Assembly: GCF_004025965.2 (NCBI RefSeq)
Contig: NZ_SAYU02000037.1
Coordinates: 1-41,844 of the forward strand
DNA from: Phycicoccus flavus
GTDB taxonomy: Bacteria; Actinomycetota; Actinomycetes; Actinomycetales; Dermatophilaceae
Length of the DNA: 41,844 nt
Reading direction: 5' to 3'
Under the pieces are notes generated by a model that was not told the DNA's origin, made no database searches, and worked only from the letters and a program-made list of their open reading frames with translations. Shown here one piece after another: positions 33,903 to 41,844 of this stretch (position 1 is its first letter; each line of letters opens with the position of its first letter). The position numbers and the translations under genes are program-made.

Positions 33903-35591
33903 GTGCGAAGCGATCGAAGTCTGTCGGCAACTCGAGCGTCGGCTGCGTGGGCGGCGTGGGGCGATGCGCTGGGCTTCATCACTGAGCTGACCGATGCTGC
34001 TGGTCTTCGGCATCGCGCCGGCGTCGACACGGTGGTCGAGCCCATCGCTTGGCGCCGCAGGATCGGGGGCCGCACCGGTGTGCAGGCCAAGCTGCCGGCC
34101 GGCAGCTACTCGGACGACACACAGCTGCGTCTGGCGACCTCACGGTCCATTCGTGGTGACGGCGACTTCGACGTCGAGAGCTTCGCCCGGGTCGAATTGG
34201 TGGGCTGGCAGGCCTACCACCTCGGGGCAGGCCGTGGCAGCAAGGCAGCAGCCGCCGCGATGACCCGCACGGACGCGCGGTGGAACCAAAACACCTTCGC
34301 AACTAAGGAGGCTCGGTATGTCGACATCGGCGGGAACGGTGCCGCAATGCGGATTCAGCCGCACGTTTGGGCCGCCCGCAACCTCGACGACACCGACAGC
34401 ATCCTCACCTCCGTCCTGAAGGACGCCGTCTGCACGCATGGCCATCCGGTCGGCCTGCTCGGAGCTGCCATCCACGCCCTGTCACTCGCCTGGACCATGC
34501 GTGAGGGTCATGTGCCCGGGCCGGACGCGTGGCCCCACCTGGCCGACCAACTGGCTGGCTTGGCGAAGGTGATCACCGCGGACGAAGACCTGGGCGGACT
34601 GTGGCTACCCGGGTGGGAACAGGCTGCCGGCCGAGCACTGCTACCCGCCCTGGAGGAGTGCCTGCGCGAGACGACAGACCTGTTCCGACAGCTCCGATCG
34701 ACTATGCGTGCCCGGCACGCAAGTGAGCAGGATGCCTACCGGTCGGCGGTCGAGTCCGTTGGTGGGTTCGACCCAGCAACACGCGGTTCCGGCACCGGCA
34801 CCTCCATCCTGGCCCTATACCTCGCCGCCAAGGCCGAGGACCCCGCCGCGGCCCTGCAACTGGCGGCGAACACGCTGGGGTCGGACACCGACACCATCGC
34901 GACGATGGCCGGGGCGCTGATCGGCGTGGTGGTCGCGGCACCACCACCCACCCCGGTCCAGGACAGCCGGTTGATCGACCGCGAGGCAGGTCGCATGTAT
35001 GGAATCGCCACGGGAGAGGCGATGGCGTCATTCCGTTACCCGGACCTGCTCGCCTGGAACCCACCCCGGTCGGCTTTGGACCTGGTCGGCCTGACCGACG
35101 GGAACCGGCTCGCCCTGGCCGGGCAGGGACCTATCACCGGGCAGGGCGAGCCCGTCGCGGGCGGACGCTCCGCCGCGCCCACCCTCTACCAGTGGGCCTC
35201 CCTGCCTACCGGGCAGGTCGTGTTCCTGCGCTACCGGGCTAACCCGAAACCGCTGCCACACCACCTGCTGCCTCCTGCCGAGGTCTGGAGCGCTGCGCCC
35301 GCATCCCCATTCCAGCTTCGGTCTAGCGTTTCCAACAAGCAACCGAGTCTGTTCACCGATGCGCCGGAAGGGAACCAGCGCAGCCGCCCATCGACCAGGC
35401 CCGCGCCGGCAGCGCCTATCACCCCTAGCATCGACGCTGCTCTGCATCAGGCGCACGCTGCCGGACACACCGCGGAGGTGGTGGGACAGGCGCTGCTAGA
35501 TGTGATCGCCGCCGATCCGGAACGCTCCGTGGAGCGCGCGGCGGCCTTTGCGGCTGGCGTGGCTCGCGACCTGAACCGCCCGCGCGTCTGA
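33903..35591 (+). CDS. ADP-ribosylglycohydrolase (ARH/DraG type), probable DarT antidote
   Basis: A protein of about 562 residues with an ARH/DraG domain in its first 370 or so residues. Visible are WAAWGDALGF, SYSDDTQLRLAT (metal-binding D71-D72-T73), GGNGAAMRIQPH (143-154) and GSDTDTIATMAGALIG (about 326-341, second metal site). These residues look complete for catalysis: hydrolysis of the bond between ADP-ribose and its acceptor. The remaining 190 or so residues form an unknown C-terminal part (TLYQWASLPTGQVVFLRYR; a helical end). The start is placed at GTG 33903 after AAGGAGG; ATG 33882, overlapping the DarT stop as TGATG, is also possible. It presumably reverses the neighbour's modification and acts as antitoxin. 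Confidence 0.87.
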   Translation: MRSDRSLSATRASAAWAAWGDALGFITELTDAAGLRHRAGVDTVVEPIAWRRRIGGRTGVQAKLPAGSYSDDTQLRLATSRSIRGDGDFDVESFARVELVGWQAYHLGAGRGSKAAAAAMTRTDARWNQNTFATKEARYVDIGGNGAAMRIQPHVWAARNLDDTDSILTSVLKDAVCTHGHPVGLLGAAIHALSLAWTMREGHVPGPDAWPHLADQLAGLAKVITADEDLGGLWLPGWEQAAGRALLPALEECLRETTDLFRQLRSTMRARHASEQDAYRSAVESVGGFDPATRGSGTGTSILALYLAAKAEDPAAALQLAANTLGSDTDTIATMAGALIGVVVAAPPPTPVQDSRLIDREAGRMYGIATGEAMASFRYPDLLAWNPPRSALDLVGLTDGNRLALAGQGPITGQGEPVAGGRSAAPTLYQWASLPTGQVVFLRYRANPKPLPHHLLPPAEVWSAAPASPFQLRSSVSNKQPSLFTDAPEGNQRSRPSTRPAPAAPITPSIDAALHQAHAAGHTAEVVGQALLDVIAADPERSVERAAAFAAGVARDLNRPRV

Positions 35592-35734
35592 CTTACTTTC
35601 AGCACCATGGCGCGTGCCATGCGCCGGGGGCTTCATGTGCGGATAGCTGCCCAAGTTCGACTCGAACGCACGCGATGCCGCAAGCCCCGCGAACGCCGCT
35701 ACCGCCCCCGACCAGAGGCGCGGATATCGCAGCA

Positions 35735-36796
35735 CTAGTGGACGATTCGGAGACCGTCTCGCGAATCACCCTCGAACTCTCCCAGTTGCCTCGGACTTGC
35801 CAGTCCGAGGATCGAGACCATGTCCTGTACGGAGTAGCGGTGCTCTTCCTTGTGGATCCGCACCATCTCATTCACAATGGCCGGCTCTTCTCGGGCAAAT
35901 TCAAGGGGTTCCTGACCGCGACGCAGATATCCGAGCTTGTTCATGTAAGCATGCAGGCTTCGAGATCTGCGCTGCGTTATCACGCCAAGATGCTCCGCGC
36001 GCAAAATGATGCTCTGTGCGGGCACCTGCCAGTACGGCTTCAGTTCGAAAGCGCGCTTTACATCAAGCCCGACGAGCTCTCGCTGGAGCTCACTTCTGGG
36101 CAGCAGCAATTCCTCAGCAAAGGCATCCGCTTCCTTCTCGGCATCGTCTCGAGGGGGCACTCCCTCATGCAGGACTAGGTGTCCAATCTCATGCGCGACG
36201 ACGAACCGCTGTCGCGACGGAGAGAGGCTCCAGTTGAGGACTATCAATGGTGATTCGCCTGGATCCCAGATGGAGATGGCATCGATCCGATGAGTATCGA
36301 AATCCCGCCGCGCGACGATAGCTCCTGCTGCCTCAGCGTGATCAATGAGCCCCTGCAGCGGACCCATTGGGCAGCGCCAATGAGCGCGCAGGCGCTGCGC
36401 AGCTTCGGCTGGCGTGATCCCGGAATCGAGGTCGAAGTGCGGCAGGGACAAGGGAGACTCAAACGTAAGCCCATGGGCGAGCCGCTGAGAACGCATCGCT
36501 AGCAAGGTGACTTGGCCCTGGATCTTTCGCAGCGCCTTCTGACTGAGGCTGTGCTGCTTGCGATGAAAGAAGCTTGCCGTGCCCAATCCGTGAACCTGGT
36601 CATTCCAAGACAGAAGGTGAGGAGAGACACCCGTCGCTTCTGCGAGCGCATCCGCGTCCTCTTCCGAGAGCGCGGCGAGCCCGTTCTCTGCCTTGCTGAT
36701 CTGCGACTGGCTGACTCCGCTCGTCGTCGCTAGATCCTTCTGCGTTAGGCCAGCCGCTTCGCGAGCGAGCGCGAGCATTTGAGGGCGAACGTGCAT
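35735..36796 (-). CDS. XRE HTH-ImmA/IrrE metallopeptidase fusion
   Basis: A 353-residue protein. Residues about 3-63 are an XRE-type HTH (AREAAGLTQKDLATTSGVSQ, SKAENG). The C-terminal half is an ImmA/IrrE Zn-peptidase domain with VVAHEIGHLVLHE (HEIGH at 202-206) and EKEADAFAEELLLP, which supplies the third metal ligand. Such proteins bind DNA and act as, or on, repressors; ImmA derepresses ICEBs1 and IrrE/CapP-like proteins respond to DNA damage. The ATG at 36796 overlaps the stop of the preceding gene by one base (TGATG). It converges with the ARH gene. It may control element induction or be half of a toxin-antitoxin-like pair. Confidence 0.88.
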   Translation of the reverse strand: MHVRPQMLALAREAAGLTQKDLATTSGVSQSQISKAENGLAALSEEDADALAEATGVSPHLLSWNDQVHGLGTASFFHRKQHSLSQKALRKIQGQVTLLAMRSQRLAHGLTFESPLSLPHFDLDSGITPAEAAQRLRAHWRCPMGPLQGLIDHAEAAGAIVARRDFDTHRIDAISIWDPGESPLIVLNWSLSPSRQRFVVAHEIGHLVLHEGVPPRDDAEKEADAFAEELLLPRSELQRELVGLDVKRAFELKPYWQVPAQSIILRAEHLGVITQRRSRSLHAYMNKLGYLRRGQEPLEFAREEPAIVNEMVRIHKEEHRYSVQDMVSILGLASPRQLGEFEGDSRDGLRIVH

Positions 36797-37422
36797 CACT
36801 TGGACTCACCCGAAGCGCTGTTGCCCTCCTGAGCCTCCTTACGCGCACTCTTGACCCTTGCTCTGGGTGCTGCTGAGTTGGGGGGGACAACGGCGCTAGG
36901 CCGCGACGGCGCTGGGGTGATGTCGATGGGTTCCCAATGGTGAGCTCCATCCACGCGACACGTGATGGCCAGTCGGTCCAGTTCAAGGGCCAACCCGTCG
37001 AGGCGGTAGCCGGCCACCAGGTGGGTGATGGGCTGGAGATCACCCGCAGAGACAAGCGCTTGCTCGTCGAAGGCAAGGGTCGCCTGGGTGCGGTTGTCAC
37101 TGGTGTTCAGCGCGGCATCGCGGAACTTCTTGAAGCGCAGCACCACCCGGTCATCCAGGATCAGCAGAAGCACGCCATGCCTCTTCCGCAGGCGAGCGGC
37201 GGACTTGCCGCGAAACTCCGCCGTGACTTCCAGCGCAATGAAGTCAGAAAGCAAGCTGGCCCTACTGCGAGCGCTGATCGTGGCGCTGGCGTGCCGTGGG
37301 TCGCTGACGAGGCCCTGCCATCGACCCCAAGCCCGGTGGAACGCAGACTCGAGAGCAGACATATGCGGGGTGACGATGCTGTGGACTTCGGAGCGGCTGA
37401 GCGGGCCCAGAGTGGTCTGCAT
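36796..37422 (-). CDS. Hypothetical partner of the XRE-ImmA/IrrE protein
   Basis: A 208-residue protein with no family name known to me. The folded part runs to about residue 165 (SRASLLSDFIALEVTAEFRG, LLLILDDRVVLRFKKFRDAA, LVAGYRLDGLALELDRLAI), and a Pro/Ala/Lys-rich tail follows. Its stop overlaps the next gene's start by one base, so the two are translated together. A gene of this layout directly before an XRE-ImmA/IrrE gene suggests a substrate, toxin or antitoxin partner. A consensus-like promoter lies directly upstream and the mRNA may be leaderless. Confidence 0.7.
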   Translation of the reverse strand: MQTTLGPLSRSEVHSIVTPHMSALESAFHRAWGRWQGLVSDPRHASATISARSRASLLSDFIALEVTAEFRGKSAARLRKRHGVLLLILDDRVVLRFKKFRDAALNTSDNRTQATLAFDEQALVSAGDLQPITHLVAGYRLDGLALELDRLAITCRVDGAHHWEPIDITPAPSRPSAVVPPNSAAPRARVKSARKEAQEGNSASGESK

Positions 37423-37428
37423 GGACCT

Positions 37429-37457
37429 ATCGAAGCAGGTTGAAAAGAACTTGTCAA
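37429..37457 (-). promoter_or_regulatory. Predicted promoter of the XRE-ImmA/IrrE operon
   Basis: On the minus strand a perfect TTGACA (37452-37457) is followed after 17 bases by TTCGAT (37429-37434), which ends six bases before the ATG at 37422. This predicts a transcript beginning at or near the start codon. The surroundings are AT-rich for this window. The -10 match is only partial. Confidence 0.45.
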
Positions 37458-37680
37458 TTATTCGAAACGCCAGTACACAGCCCGGTTGTGGCGCTACTTC
37501 CAGCGGCGACTGCGAGAGCCCGAGTCTGCTCGGCCCTCGACGAGCTCACGCTGGCAGCACAGCAGACTGGATGCCCCACCGCTTGGAGCCCTCATGGAAC
37601 CATCGGCATGCCAATCGGTGCGCGGATCACCGCGTTGGCGGCTGCGCGCTTGGGTGACGGCGGTGTACCTCCGCAGGATC

Positions 37681-38331
37681 TCATTCGAGGACCTCCCCGG
37701 TTTCCTGGTCGAGGACTTCGCCATCGACCACGCGCAGGCGCGCGCTGGGCGCAACCGGGGCGAGGTCCTGGGGTGCGTCGAATCGGGCGTCGATGGTGTA
37801 CGTGTGGATGCGTCGGCGGTGGTGGGGGTCGCTGGTGTGTCGGGCGTGGCGGCTTGTGGACGGCCAGGGTTGGTGGCCATTGTCGCAGTGAGTTTTGAGG
37901 CGTTCGCGCATGCGGTCGTGGAAGGTGGGCAGGGCGTAGCGGTGCCAGTCTTCGAGGGCATCGGAGGTGTTGGCCATGCCGGCGCGGCGGCGTTGGTCGG
38001 CGAGGACGGCGAGGTCGTGGACGAGGTGGGGGTGGTTGGGCCAGCAGGTGGGGATGTAGGTGTCGGGGTCCCAGTTGTATTCGTGGTTGATCCAGGTGGT
38101 GACGTCTTCGAGCCACATCCACAGCTCGAGGCGCAGGTCGGGGTGGGTGCAGGTGGGTGGGTCCCAGGGACGTGGGAGGCGGCGGAGGTCACCGAGGGCT
38201 TTGACCTGGACGGGGGTGCCGGTGGCGGCGATGGTGAGCTCCCAGTAGGCGTGTTCGACGAGACGTCCTGGTCGGGGGAAGCCTTGGACGAGCGGCTGCG
38301 GCTGGTTGTCGGGTCGGGGCTGGTCGCTCAC
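37681..38331 (-). CDS. DUF4913-like protein, last gene of the conjugation operon
   Basis: A 216-residue protein with a Trp- and His-rich middle: LELWMWLEDVTTWINHEYNW, CWPNHPHLVHDLAVLADQRR and DWHRYALPTFHDRMRERL, then C...H residues. The pattern (W..L..W, C..W..HP, W...H) resembles DUF4913-type proteins common in actinobacterial conjugative elements. It starts at GTG 38331 inside the stop of the coupling-protein gene (GTGA overlap) and ends in VVDGEVLDQETGEVLE. No enzymatic motif seen. Role in transfer inferred from operon position. Confidence 0.7.
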   Translation of the reverse strand: MSDQPRPDNQPQPLVQGFPRPGRLVEHAYWELTIAATGTPVQVKALGDLRRLPRPWDPPTCTHPDLRLELWMWLEDVTTWINHEYNWDPDTYIPTCWPNHPHLVHDLAVLADQRRRAGMANTSDALEDWHRYALPTFHDRMRERLKTHCDNGHQPWPSTSRHARHTSDPHHRRRIHTYTIDARFDAPQDLAPVAPSARLRVVDGEVLDQETGEVLE

Positions 38332-39782
38332 GGCGTACCTCTGCTGGTGTCGGCGGGTGCGAGTCCGTGGTGGCGGGCCTCGGCGAGAGCGGCCGCGGCC
38401 CGGGCGGCGGCCGACACCTGAGCGTGTCGAGCAGTGGCGGCACGGTCGCGGGCGGCGGCTTGCGCGGCAAGGAGCGCCTGCCCGGCCTTGCCGTCGATGG
38501 CGCGGGTGAGGCGGGCGACGATGGGTTTGCCGTTCTCGGCGATGACGAGGGCGTGGCGGGGTGGGAGCTGGCGGATCTCAGGGCCGGTAAGGACGGGGAT
38601 GTCCTCGCCGGTGACCGACCGGCGGCCCGCTCCGGTGGTCCAGGTGGTGCGGGGAACGCGCACACGGCCGATGAGGTCGGAGGTCTCTTGGTTGAAAGCG
38701 GTGTCCTTCGAGCCGCCGAACAGGACGAGGGTGTTGGTGAGGCCGAGGACGGCTCGGGCGGGGTGGTCGCCGAAGATCTGGGTGAGCTGGGCTCGGGTCT
38801 GGGCGGCCCAGATGAACGCGATGCCAAGGGCGCGTTCGTTGGCCATCCGGGTCTGCAGGGTCGGTAGCGGTGTCGTTGATGGGAGCTCGTCGAGGCAGGC
38901 GAGCATCGGCGGGCAGAGCCTCCCCCACGAGGAGGTGTGCGCGAGGGCCAGCGCGGTGTCGAGGACGTGTTCGGCGACGGCGGTCATCAGCGGGGACGCG
39001 GACTCGTACGGGCTGTCCCGGCCGAGCAGATAGATGGTGCCACCGCGGCGGATGACCTCAGCGATGTCAGTGTCCTGACGCCCCGGCGTGGGGGTGCAGC
39101 GGGTGCGCGTGCTCTCTTGGAAGAAGAGCCCAAGGGCTTGCTGGATGGTGGTTGTCGTGTTGCCGGCGGTGCGGTCGTCCCCGCGCAGGGCGCCGTGGAC
39201 GAGGCCGTGCCAGAACGGTGCGGCGTGGGGGTGGCCGGTGAGGATCTCCAGGGGTTCGGTGGCGGCGGCGGGGTGGGCGACCCAGCGCAGGACGTGCGCG
39301 AGGGTGCGGCCGGTGAGGGCGGCGGCGTGGAGGTAGCCCTGGATGACCTTGGCGGCTTCGGCGGCGTAGAAGCGGGCGGCGTCCTGGTCGTGGCCTCGAA
39401 CGCCGGCACCACCGATGGTGCCGGCGGTGAAGGCCTTGGCGCGGCGTTCTGCGACGAGGGGGTCGACGCAGCCGGCGACGGGGTCCCAGAGCAGTTCGGG
39501 GACGCCGGGGGCGAGCCCGAACGGGTCGAGTACGACGCAGGGCCGGTCGCTGGCGGAGCGGGCGTCGAGGGTGAGGTGGAGGTCGTCGGGTTTGGTGAGG
39601 GTGACCAGCGCCGCGCCGGGGGCGGCCAGCAGTGCTGGTGTGAGGAGGTCGAGGGTCTTGCCGGAGCCTTGGGGGCCGATGACGCCGGTGGTGCGGTCCC
39701 ACGGCACCCACAGGTCACCGCCCCGTGGCTGGTGGGCACGACCGAGACTCCACCCGACCTCGGTCGGGGTGAAGCGGGTCAT
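38328..39782 (-). CDS. Type IV coupling protein ATPase (VirD4/TraG-like, soluble part)
   Basis: A 484-residue conjugative DNA-transfer ATPase. Walker A GPQGSGKT (36-43), ALVTLTKPDD, CVVLDPFGL, TTTIQQALGLFFQ, Walker B MLACLDELPS (293-302) and IWAAQTRAQL with the TraM/TraG-recognition-like IFGDHPARAVLGL. It would link the relaxase-DNA complex to the secretion channel and pump DNA. It lacks the usual N-terminal membrane helices, which are encoded by the preceding gene; the ATG at 39782 overlaps that gene's stop (ATGA). The long upstream open frame is antisense-like noise inside that gene. The C terminus is an Ala/Arg-rich helical tail. Confidence 0.9.
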   Translation of the reverse strand: MTRFTPTEVGWSLGRAHQPRGGDLWVPWDRTTGVIGPQGSGKTLDLLTPALLAAPGAALVTLTKPDDLHLTLDARSASDRPCVVLDPFGLAPGVPELLWDPVAGCVDPLVAERRAKAFTAGTIGGAGVRGHDQDAARFYAAEAAKVIQGYLHAAALTGRTLAHVLRWVAHPAAATEPLEILTGHPHAAPFWHGLVHGALRGDDRTAGNTTTTIQQALGLFFQESTRTRCTPTPGRQDTDIAEVIRRGGTIYLLGRDSPYESASPLMTAVAEHVLDTALALAHTSSWGRLCPPMLACLDELPSTTPLPTLQTRMANERALGIAFIWAAQTRAQLTQIFGDHPARAVLGLTNTLVLFGGSKDTAFNQETSDLIGRVRVPRTTWTTGAGRRSVTGEDIPVLTGPEIRQLPPRHALVIAENGKPIVARLTRAIDGKAGQALLAAQAAARDRAATARHAQVSAAARAAAALAEARHHGLAPADTSRGTP

Positions 39783-40231
39783 CGGGGCCACCGGCGTCGC
39801 GGGTAGAGGTCGGGCCGGATGACCGGAGCGACCCGCCGCAGCCGCGCGGTGCCGAGCAGGGCCTGGGCTTCGGTGCGGCTGGCCATGCCGTGGACGCGGC
39901 CGGGCCCCCACTGGCGAAGACCCATGACGGTCACGCAGACGATGGCGGCGACGGCGCCGGTCTCGCAGGCCGCCAGCCACGCGTAGAACGCGGCAGCGCT
40001 GACGCCGGGGCCCGTTGGGAGGCCGGCGCGGGTGTCGCCGGCGAGCAGCGCGGGGAGGGCGGTGAAGAGCTGGTCTCGGGGGGTGTAGTCCCAGCCGCCG
40101 CCGGTGAACCCGTTGGCCAGTGCCCGGGCGGTGTGGGCGGCGAGGACGAGGAGGAGGAGCACGGCGGTGAGGGCGCCGGCGGGGATCTCCCAGGTCCAGG
40201 GGTAGGGGGTGGTGCGGCGGCTGGTCTGCAA
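39779..40231 (-). CDS. Two-helix membrane protein, probable membrane module of the coupling protein
   Basis: A 150-residue protein with two membrane segments (about 18-38, GALTAVLLLLVLAAHTA; about 85-105, ETGAVAAIVCVTVMGL) separated by an external loop. The cytoplasmic end HGMASRTEAQALLGTARLRR...IRPDLY resembles the sequence that links the membrane helices of VirD4/TraG proteins to their ATPase domain. It overlaps the ATPase gene by four bases, so together they look like a coupling protein split in two. Confidence 0.75.
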   Translation of the reverse strand: MQTSRRTTPYPWTWEIPAGALTAVLLLLVLAAHTARALANGFTGGGWDYTPRDQLFTALPALLAGDTRAGLPTGPGVSAAAFYAWLAACETGAVAAIVCVTVMGLRQWGPGRVHGMASRTEAQALLGTARLRRVAPVIRPDLYPRRRWPR

Positions 40232-40267
40232 GGCGGGCTCCCGGTGCTCGGGGTGGCTGGACGTGGG

Positions 40268-40693
40268 TCAGCGGGCGGGGCCGGACAGCCCGACCTGACG
40301 GGTCGGCCGGGGTGGTGTGTGGGTCTGGTCGCTGGCGAGGCGGGCCGCGGCCGCGTCAGCGCTGCGGGGCAGCGGTGTCGCGAGGAGGTCGCGGTCGCCG
40401 GCGGCGTGGGCGTGGCGGCGGACGAGGAGGAGGTGGGCGTGCCGGGTGACGGCGTCGCCGAGGTCGGCGGGGTCGGGGCGGGTGCCCCAGTGCTCGGCCA
40501 GCTGGTCCAGGAGGTCGGGGCGGCGTTGAGCAAGGAGGTCGATGCGGGAGCGCAGGGGGGCGAGCTCGATGTCGAGGCGGTGCGCTGCCAGGTACGGGGA
40601 GAGGGTGTGGCAGGCGGCGTCGCGGACGGCGCGGCCGAGGTCGCGGTGGACGAGGGCGAGGACCGACGGCGGGGTCTGCGGGTGGCGGCTCAT
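40268..40693 (-). CDS. Small helical protein of the conjugation operon
   Basis: A 141-residue, Ala-, Arg- and Leu-rich helical protein (MSRHPQTPPSVLALVHRDLG...) with no transmembrane segment or recognised domain. The ATG at 40693 overlaps the stop of the wall-hydrolase gene by four bases, and 36 bases separate it from the next gene. Likely a transfer accessory protein by position only. Confidence 0.65.
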   Translation of the reverse strand: MSRHPQTPPSVLALVHRDLGRAVRDAACHTLSPYLAAHRLDIELAPLRSRIDLLAQRRPDLLDQLAEHWGTRPDPADLGDAVTRHAHLLLVRRHAHAAGDRDLLATPLPRSADAAAARLASDQTHTPPRPTRQVGLSGPAR

Positions 40694-41832
40694 GTCGGTC
40701 CTCCGGTCGGTGTCCAGGACGTCGGCGGGAACGGTGCCGGGCAGGGGTCGGGGCCGCCGGTCCCGGGCGTGTCGGCGTAGGTGTGGGCGTAGTGCAGGAC
40801 GTCGCCGACGTACCAGTCGGCGTGGTTGTAGGTGAAGAGGGCCGTGCGGATGCCGTCGGGGCCGGTGGCGGCGCCGGAGGCGGCGAGGTAGTGGGCGGCG
40901 GAGTGGATGCTGTCGGCGTCGTCGAGGATGTCGGCGCGGCCGTCGCCGTCGCCGTCGACGCCGTACTGGGCGAACGTGGTGGGGAGGAACTGCATGAGCC
41001 CCTGGGCGCCGGCGGTGGAGGTGGCGGTCGCGGCGCCGTGGCGGGTCTCTTCCATCCCGACCCCGGCGAGCAGCTCCCACGGCAGGTGGTAGCGGTCCGC
41101 GGCGGCGACGTAGAGGGCCTTGATGCGGGGCGGGATGGGTGCGGCGGGCGAAGTGAGAGACTGCAGCCGATGGTGGCCTGGTGCCAGCAGAACCATGGCG
41201 GTGCCGGTGTCGGGCGGACGCGGCCCCATCGTGGTCGGGGTGATGGCGGGGGCGGGGCGGCCGTCGAGTGGGGCGCCCCGGGCGGCCATGAACCCGGCCG
41301 GGTCGACGGGCCGGCCGTGGACCCGGATCTCGAAGTGAAGGTGGTCACCGGTGGAGGTGCCGGTGGAGCCTTCGACGCCGAGGCGCTGCCCGCCGGTGAC
41401 GGTGGTGCCGGGGTGGATGGCGGGGTCGAGGGTGGCGAGGTGGGCGTAGCGGCTGGTGACGCCGTCGCCGTGGTCGATGTCGACGCTGAGCCCGATCCCG
41501 GGGCGCGGGCCGGCAGCGATGACCTGGCCGCCGTGGGCGGCGTGGACGGGTCCTGGGCCGGGGAGGGAGACGAGGTCGATGCCGGAGTGCAGCCGCCAGA
41601 CCAGCTCGACGGGGTGTAGCCGCATCCCGAACGGTGAGGTGGCGAGGTAGGGCTGCGTGAACGGGGCCTGCCAGCCACCGGCGATCGCCGCGGCGACGGG
41701 GTCGGTGCAGCCGGTCCGGGTCATGGCGGGGGCCGCGACGGCGGTGACGAGCAGCGCGGTCAGGATGGGGACCGCCAGGAGGAGCGCTGCCAGGACGGCG
41801 ACGGCCCAGGCGAGCGGGCGGAGGCTGTACAT
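40690..41832 (-). CDS. Cell-wall hydrolase: M23 peptidase plus lytic transglycosylase (VirB1-like)
   Basis: A 380-residue protein with one N-terminal membrane or signal segment (about 8-35). The M23 endopeptidase domain has LHSGIDL (H82, D86), RYAHL (H131) and DHLHFEI (H164, H166), the LytM zinc ligands. The second domain is a soluble lytic transglycosylase: GVGMEETRHG (catalytic Glu at 261 or 262), AGAQGLMQFLPTTF, a Ca-binding-like DGDGDGRADI (293-302) and TYNHADWYV (334-342). It would locally open peptidoglycan for the transfer channel. First visible gene of the minus-strand conjugation operon; upstream genes are outside the window. Confidence 0.92.
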   Translation of the reverse strand: MYSLRPLAWAVAVLAALLLAVPILTALLVTAVAAPAMTRTGCTDPVAAAIAGGWQAPFTQPYLATSPFGMRLHPVELVWRLHSGIDLVSLPGPGPVHAAHGGQVIAAGPRPGIGLSVDIDHGDGVTSRYAHLATLDPAIHPGTTVTGGQRLGVEGSTGTSTGDHLHFEIRVHGRPVDPAGFMAARGAPLDGRPAPAITPTTMGPRPPDTGTAMVLLAPGHHRLQSLTSPAAPIPPRIKALYVAAADRYHLPWELLAGVGMEETRHGAATATSTAGAQGLMQFLPTTFAQYGVDGDGDGRADILDDADSIHSAAHYLAASGAATGPDGIRTALFTYNHADWYVGDVLHYAHTYADTPGTGGPDPCPAPFPPTSWTPTGGPT

Positions 41833-41844
41833 CGACCGGTCCTC

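Noticed and set aside
35606-35621. CATGGC-gcgt-GCCATG hairpin between the ARH and XRE-ImmA/IrrE genes as a terminator
   Set aside because: The stem is only six base pairs and no T tract follows on either strand.

Overview
The window is very G+C-rich, is translated with many GTG and some TTG starts, and begins with a gene order typical of actinobacterial chromosomes: the tail of a probable penicillin-binding protein, a GatB/YqeY-domain protein, a metallophosphoesterase and tRNA-Pro(CGG). It suggests a Nocardioidaceae- or Intrasporangiaceae-like actinobacterium, but nothing here fixes the genus. From about 1.8 kb to the end the DNA reads as one integrative and conjugative element (ICE) inserted at the 3' end of tRNA-Pro. 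Its far end lies beyond the window.

Layout. (1) 1-1797: chromosome and tRNA-Pro. (2) 1798-5232: element edge with two adjacent tyrosine recombinases. Both carry an extra degenerate catalytic-like module, and the downstream one has lost its catalytic tyrosine. (3) 6060-19431: a large defence locus, visibly less G+C-rich than the conjugation genes. One minus-strand operon encodes a DUF1156 Zn-ribbon DNA methylase, a DUF499 AAA+ ATPase with an N-terminal Swt1-type HEPN domain, a MutL/MORC-like GHKL ATPase, a DUF4420-type PD-(D/E)XK nuclease and a Z1-domain SF2 helicase. Upstream are Vsr and a divergent m5C methyltransferase. (4) 19446-20300: the stump of a second GHKL ATPase, cut by a decayed IS256-family transposase. 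(5) 20315-26139: regulatory and hypothetical conjugation-associated genes, including a protein with repeated HTH units and a zinc finger. (6) 26140-31599: a giant MobF relaxase fused to a helicase and a TOPRIM primase-like domain. (7) 31820-35591: an overlapping cassette of UvrD-like helicase, DarT-like ADP-ribosyltransferase and ADP-ribosylglycohydrolase. (8) 35735-37422: an XRE-ImmA/IrrE protein and its overlapping partner. (9) 37681-41832: an overlapping conjugation operon with a DUF4913-like protein, a coupling-protein ATPase, a separate two-helix membrane protein, a small helical protein and an M23 plus lytic transglycosylase cell-wall hydrolase.

How it fits together. The recombinase pair would move the element. 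The relaxase, coupling protein and wall hydrolase would transfer it. The accessory cargo is anti-invader. The two most interesting units are the composite methylase-ATPase-nuclease-helicase locus, which joins the MutL/MORC-Z1-DUF4420 core (related to MZA-type systems but without a visible AIPR gene) to a DUF1156-DUF499 pair, and the helicase-DarT-ARH cassette, where an ADP-ribosylglycohydrolase stands where a macrodomain (DarG) or NADAR antitoxin would be expected.
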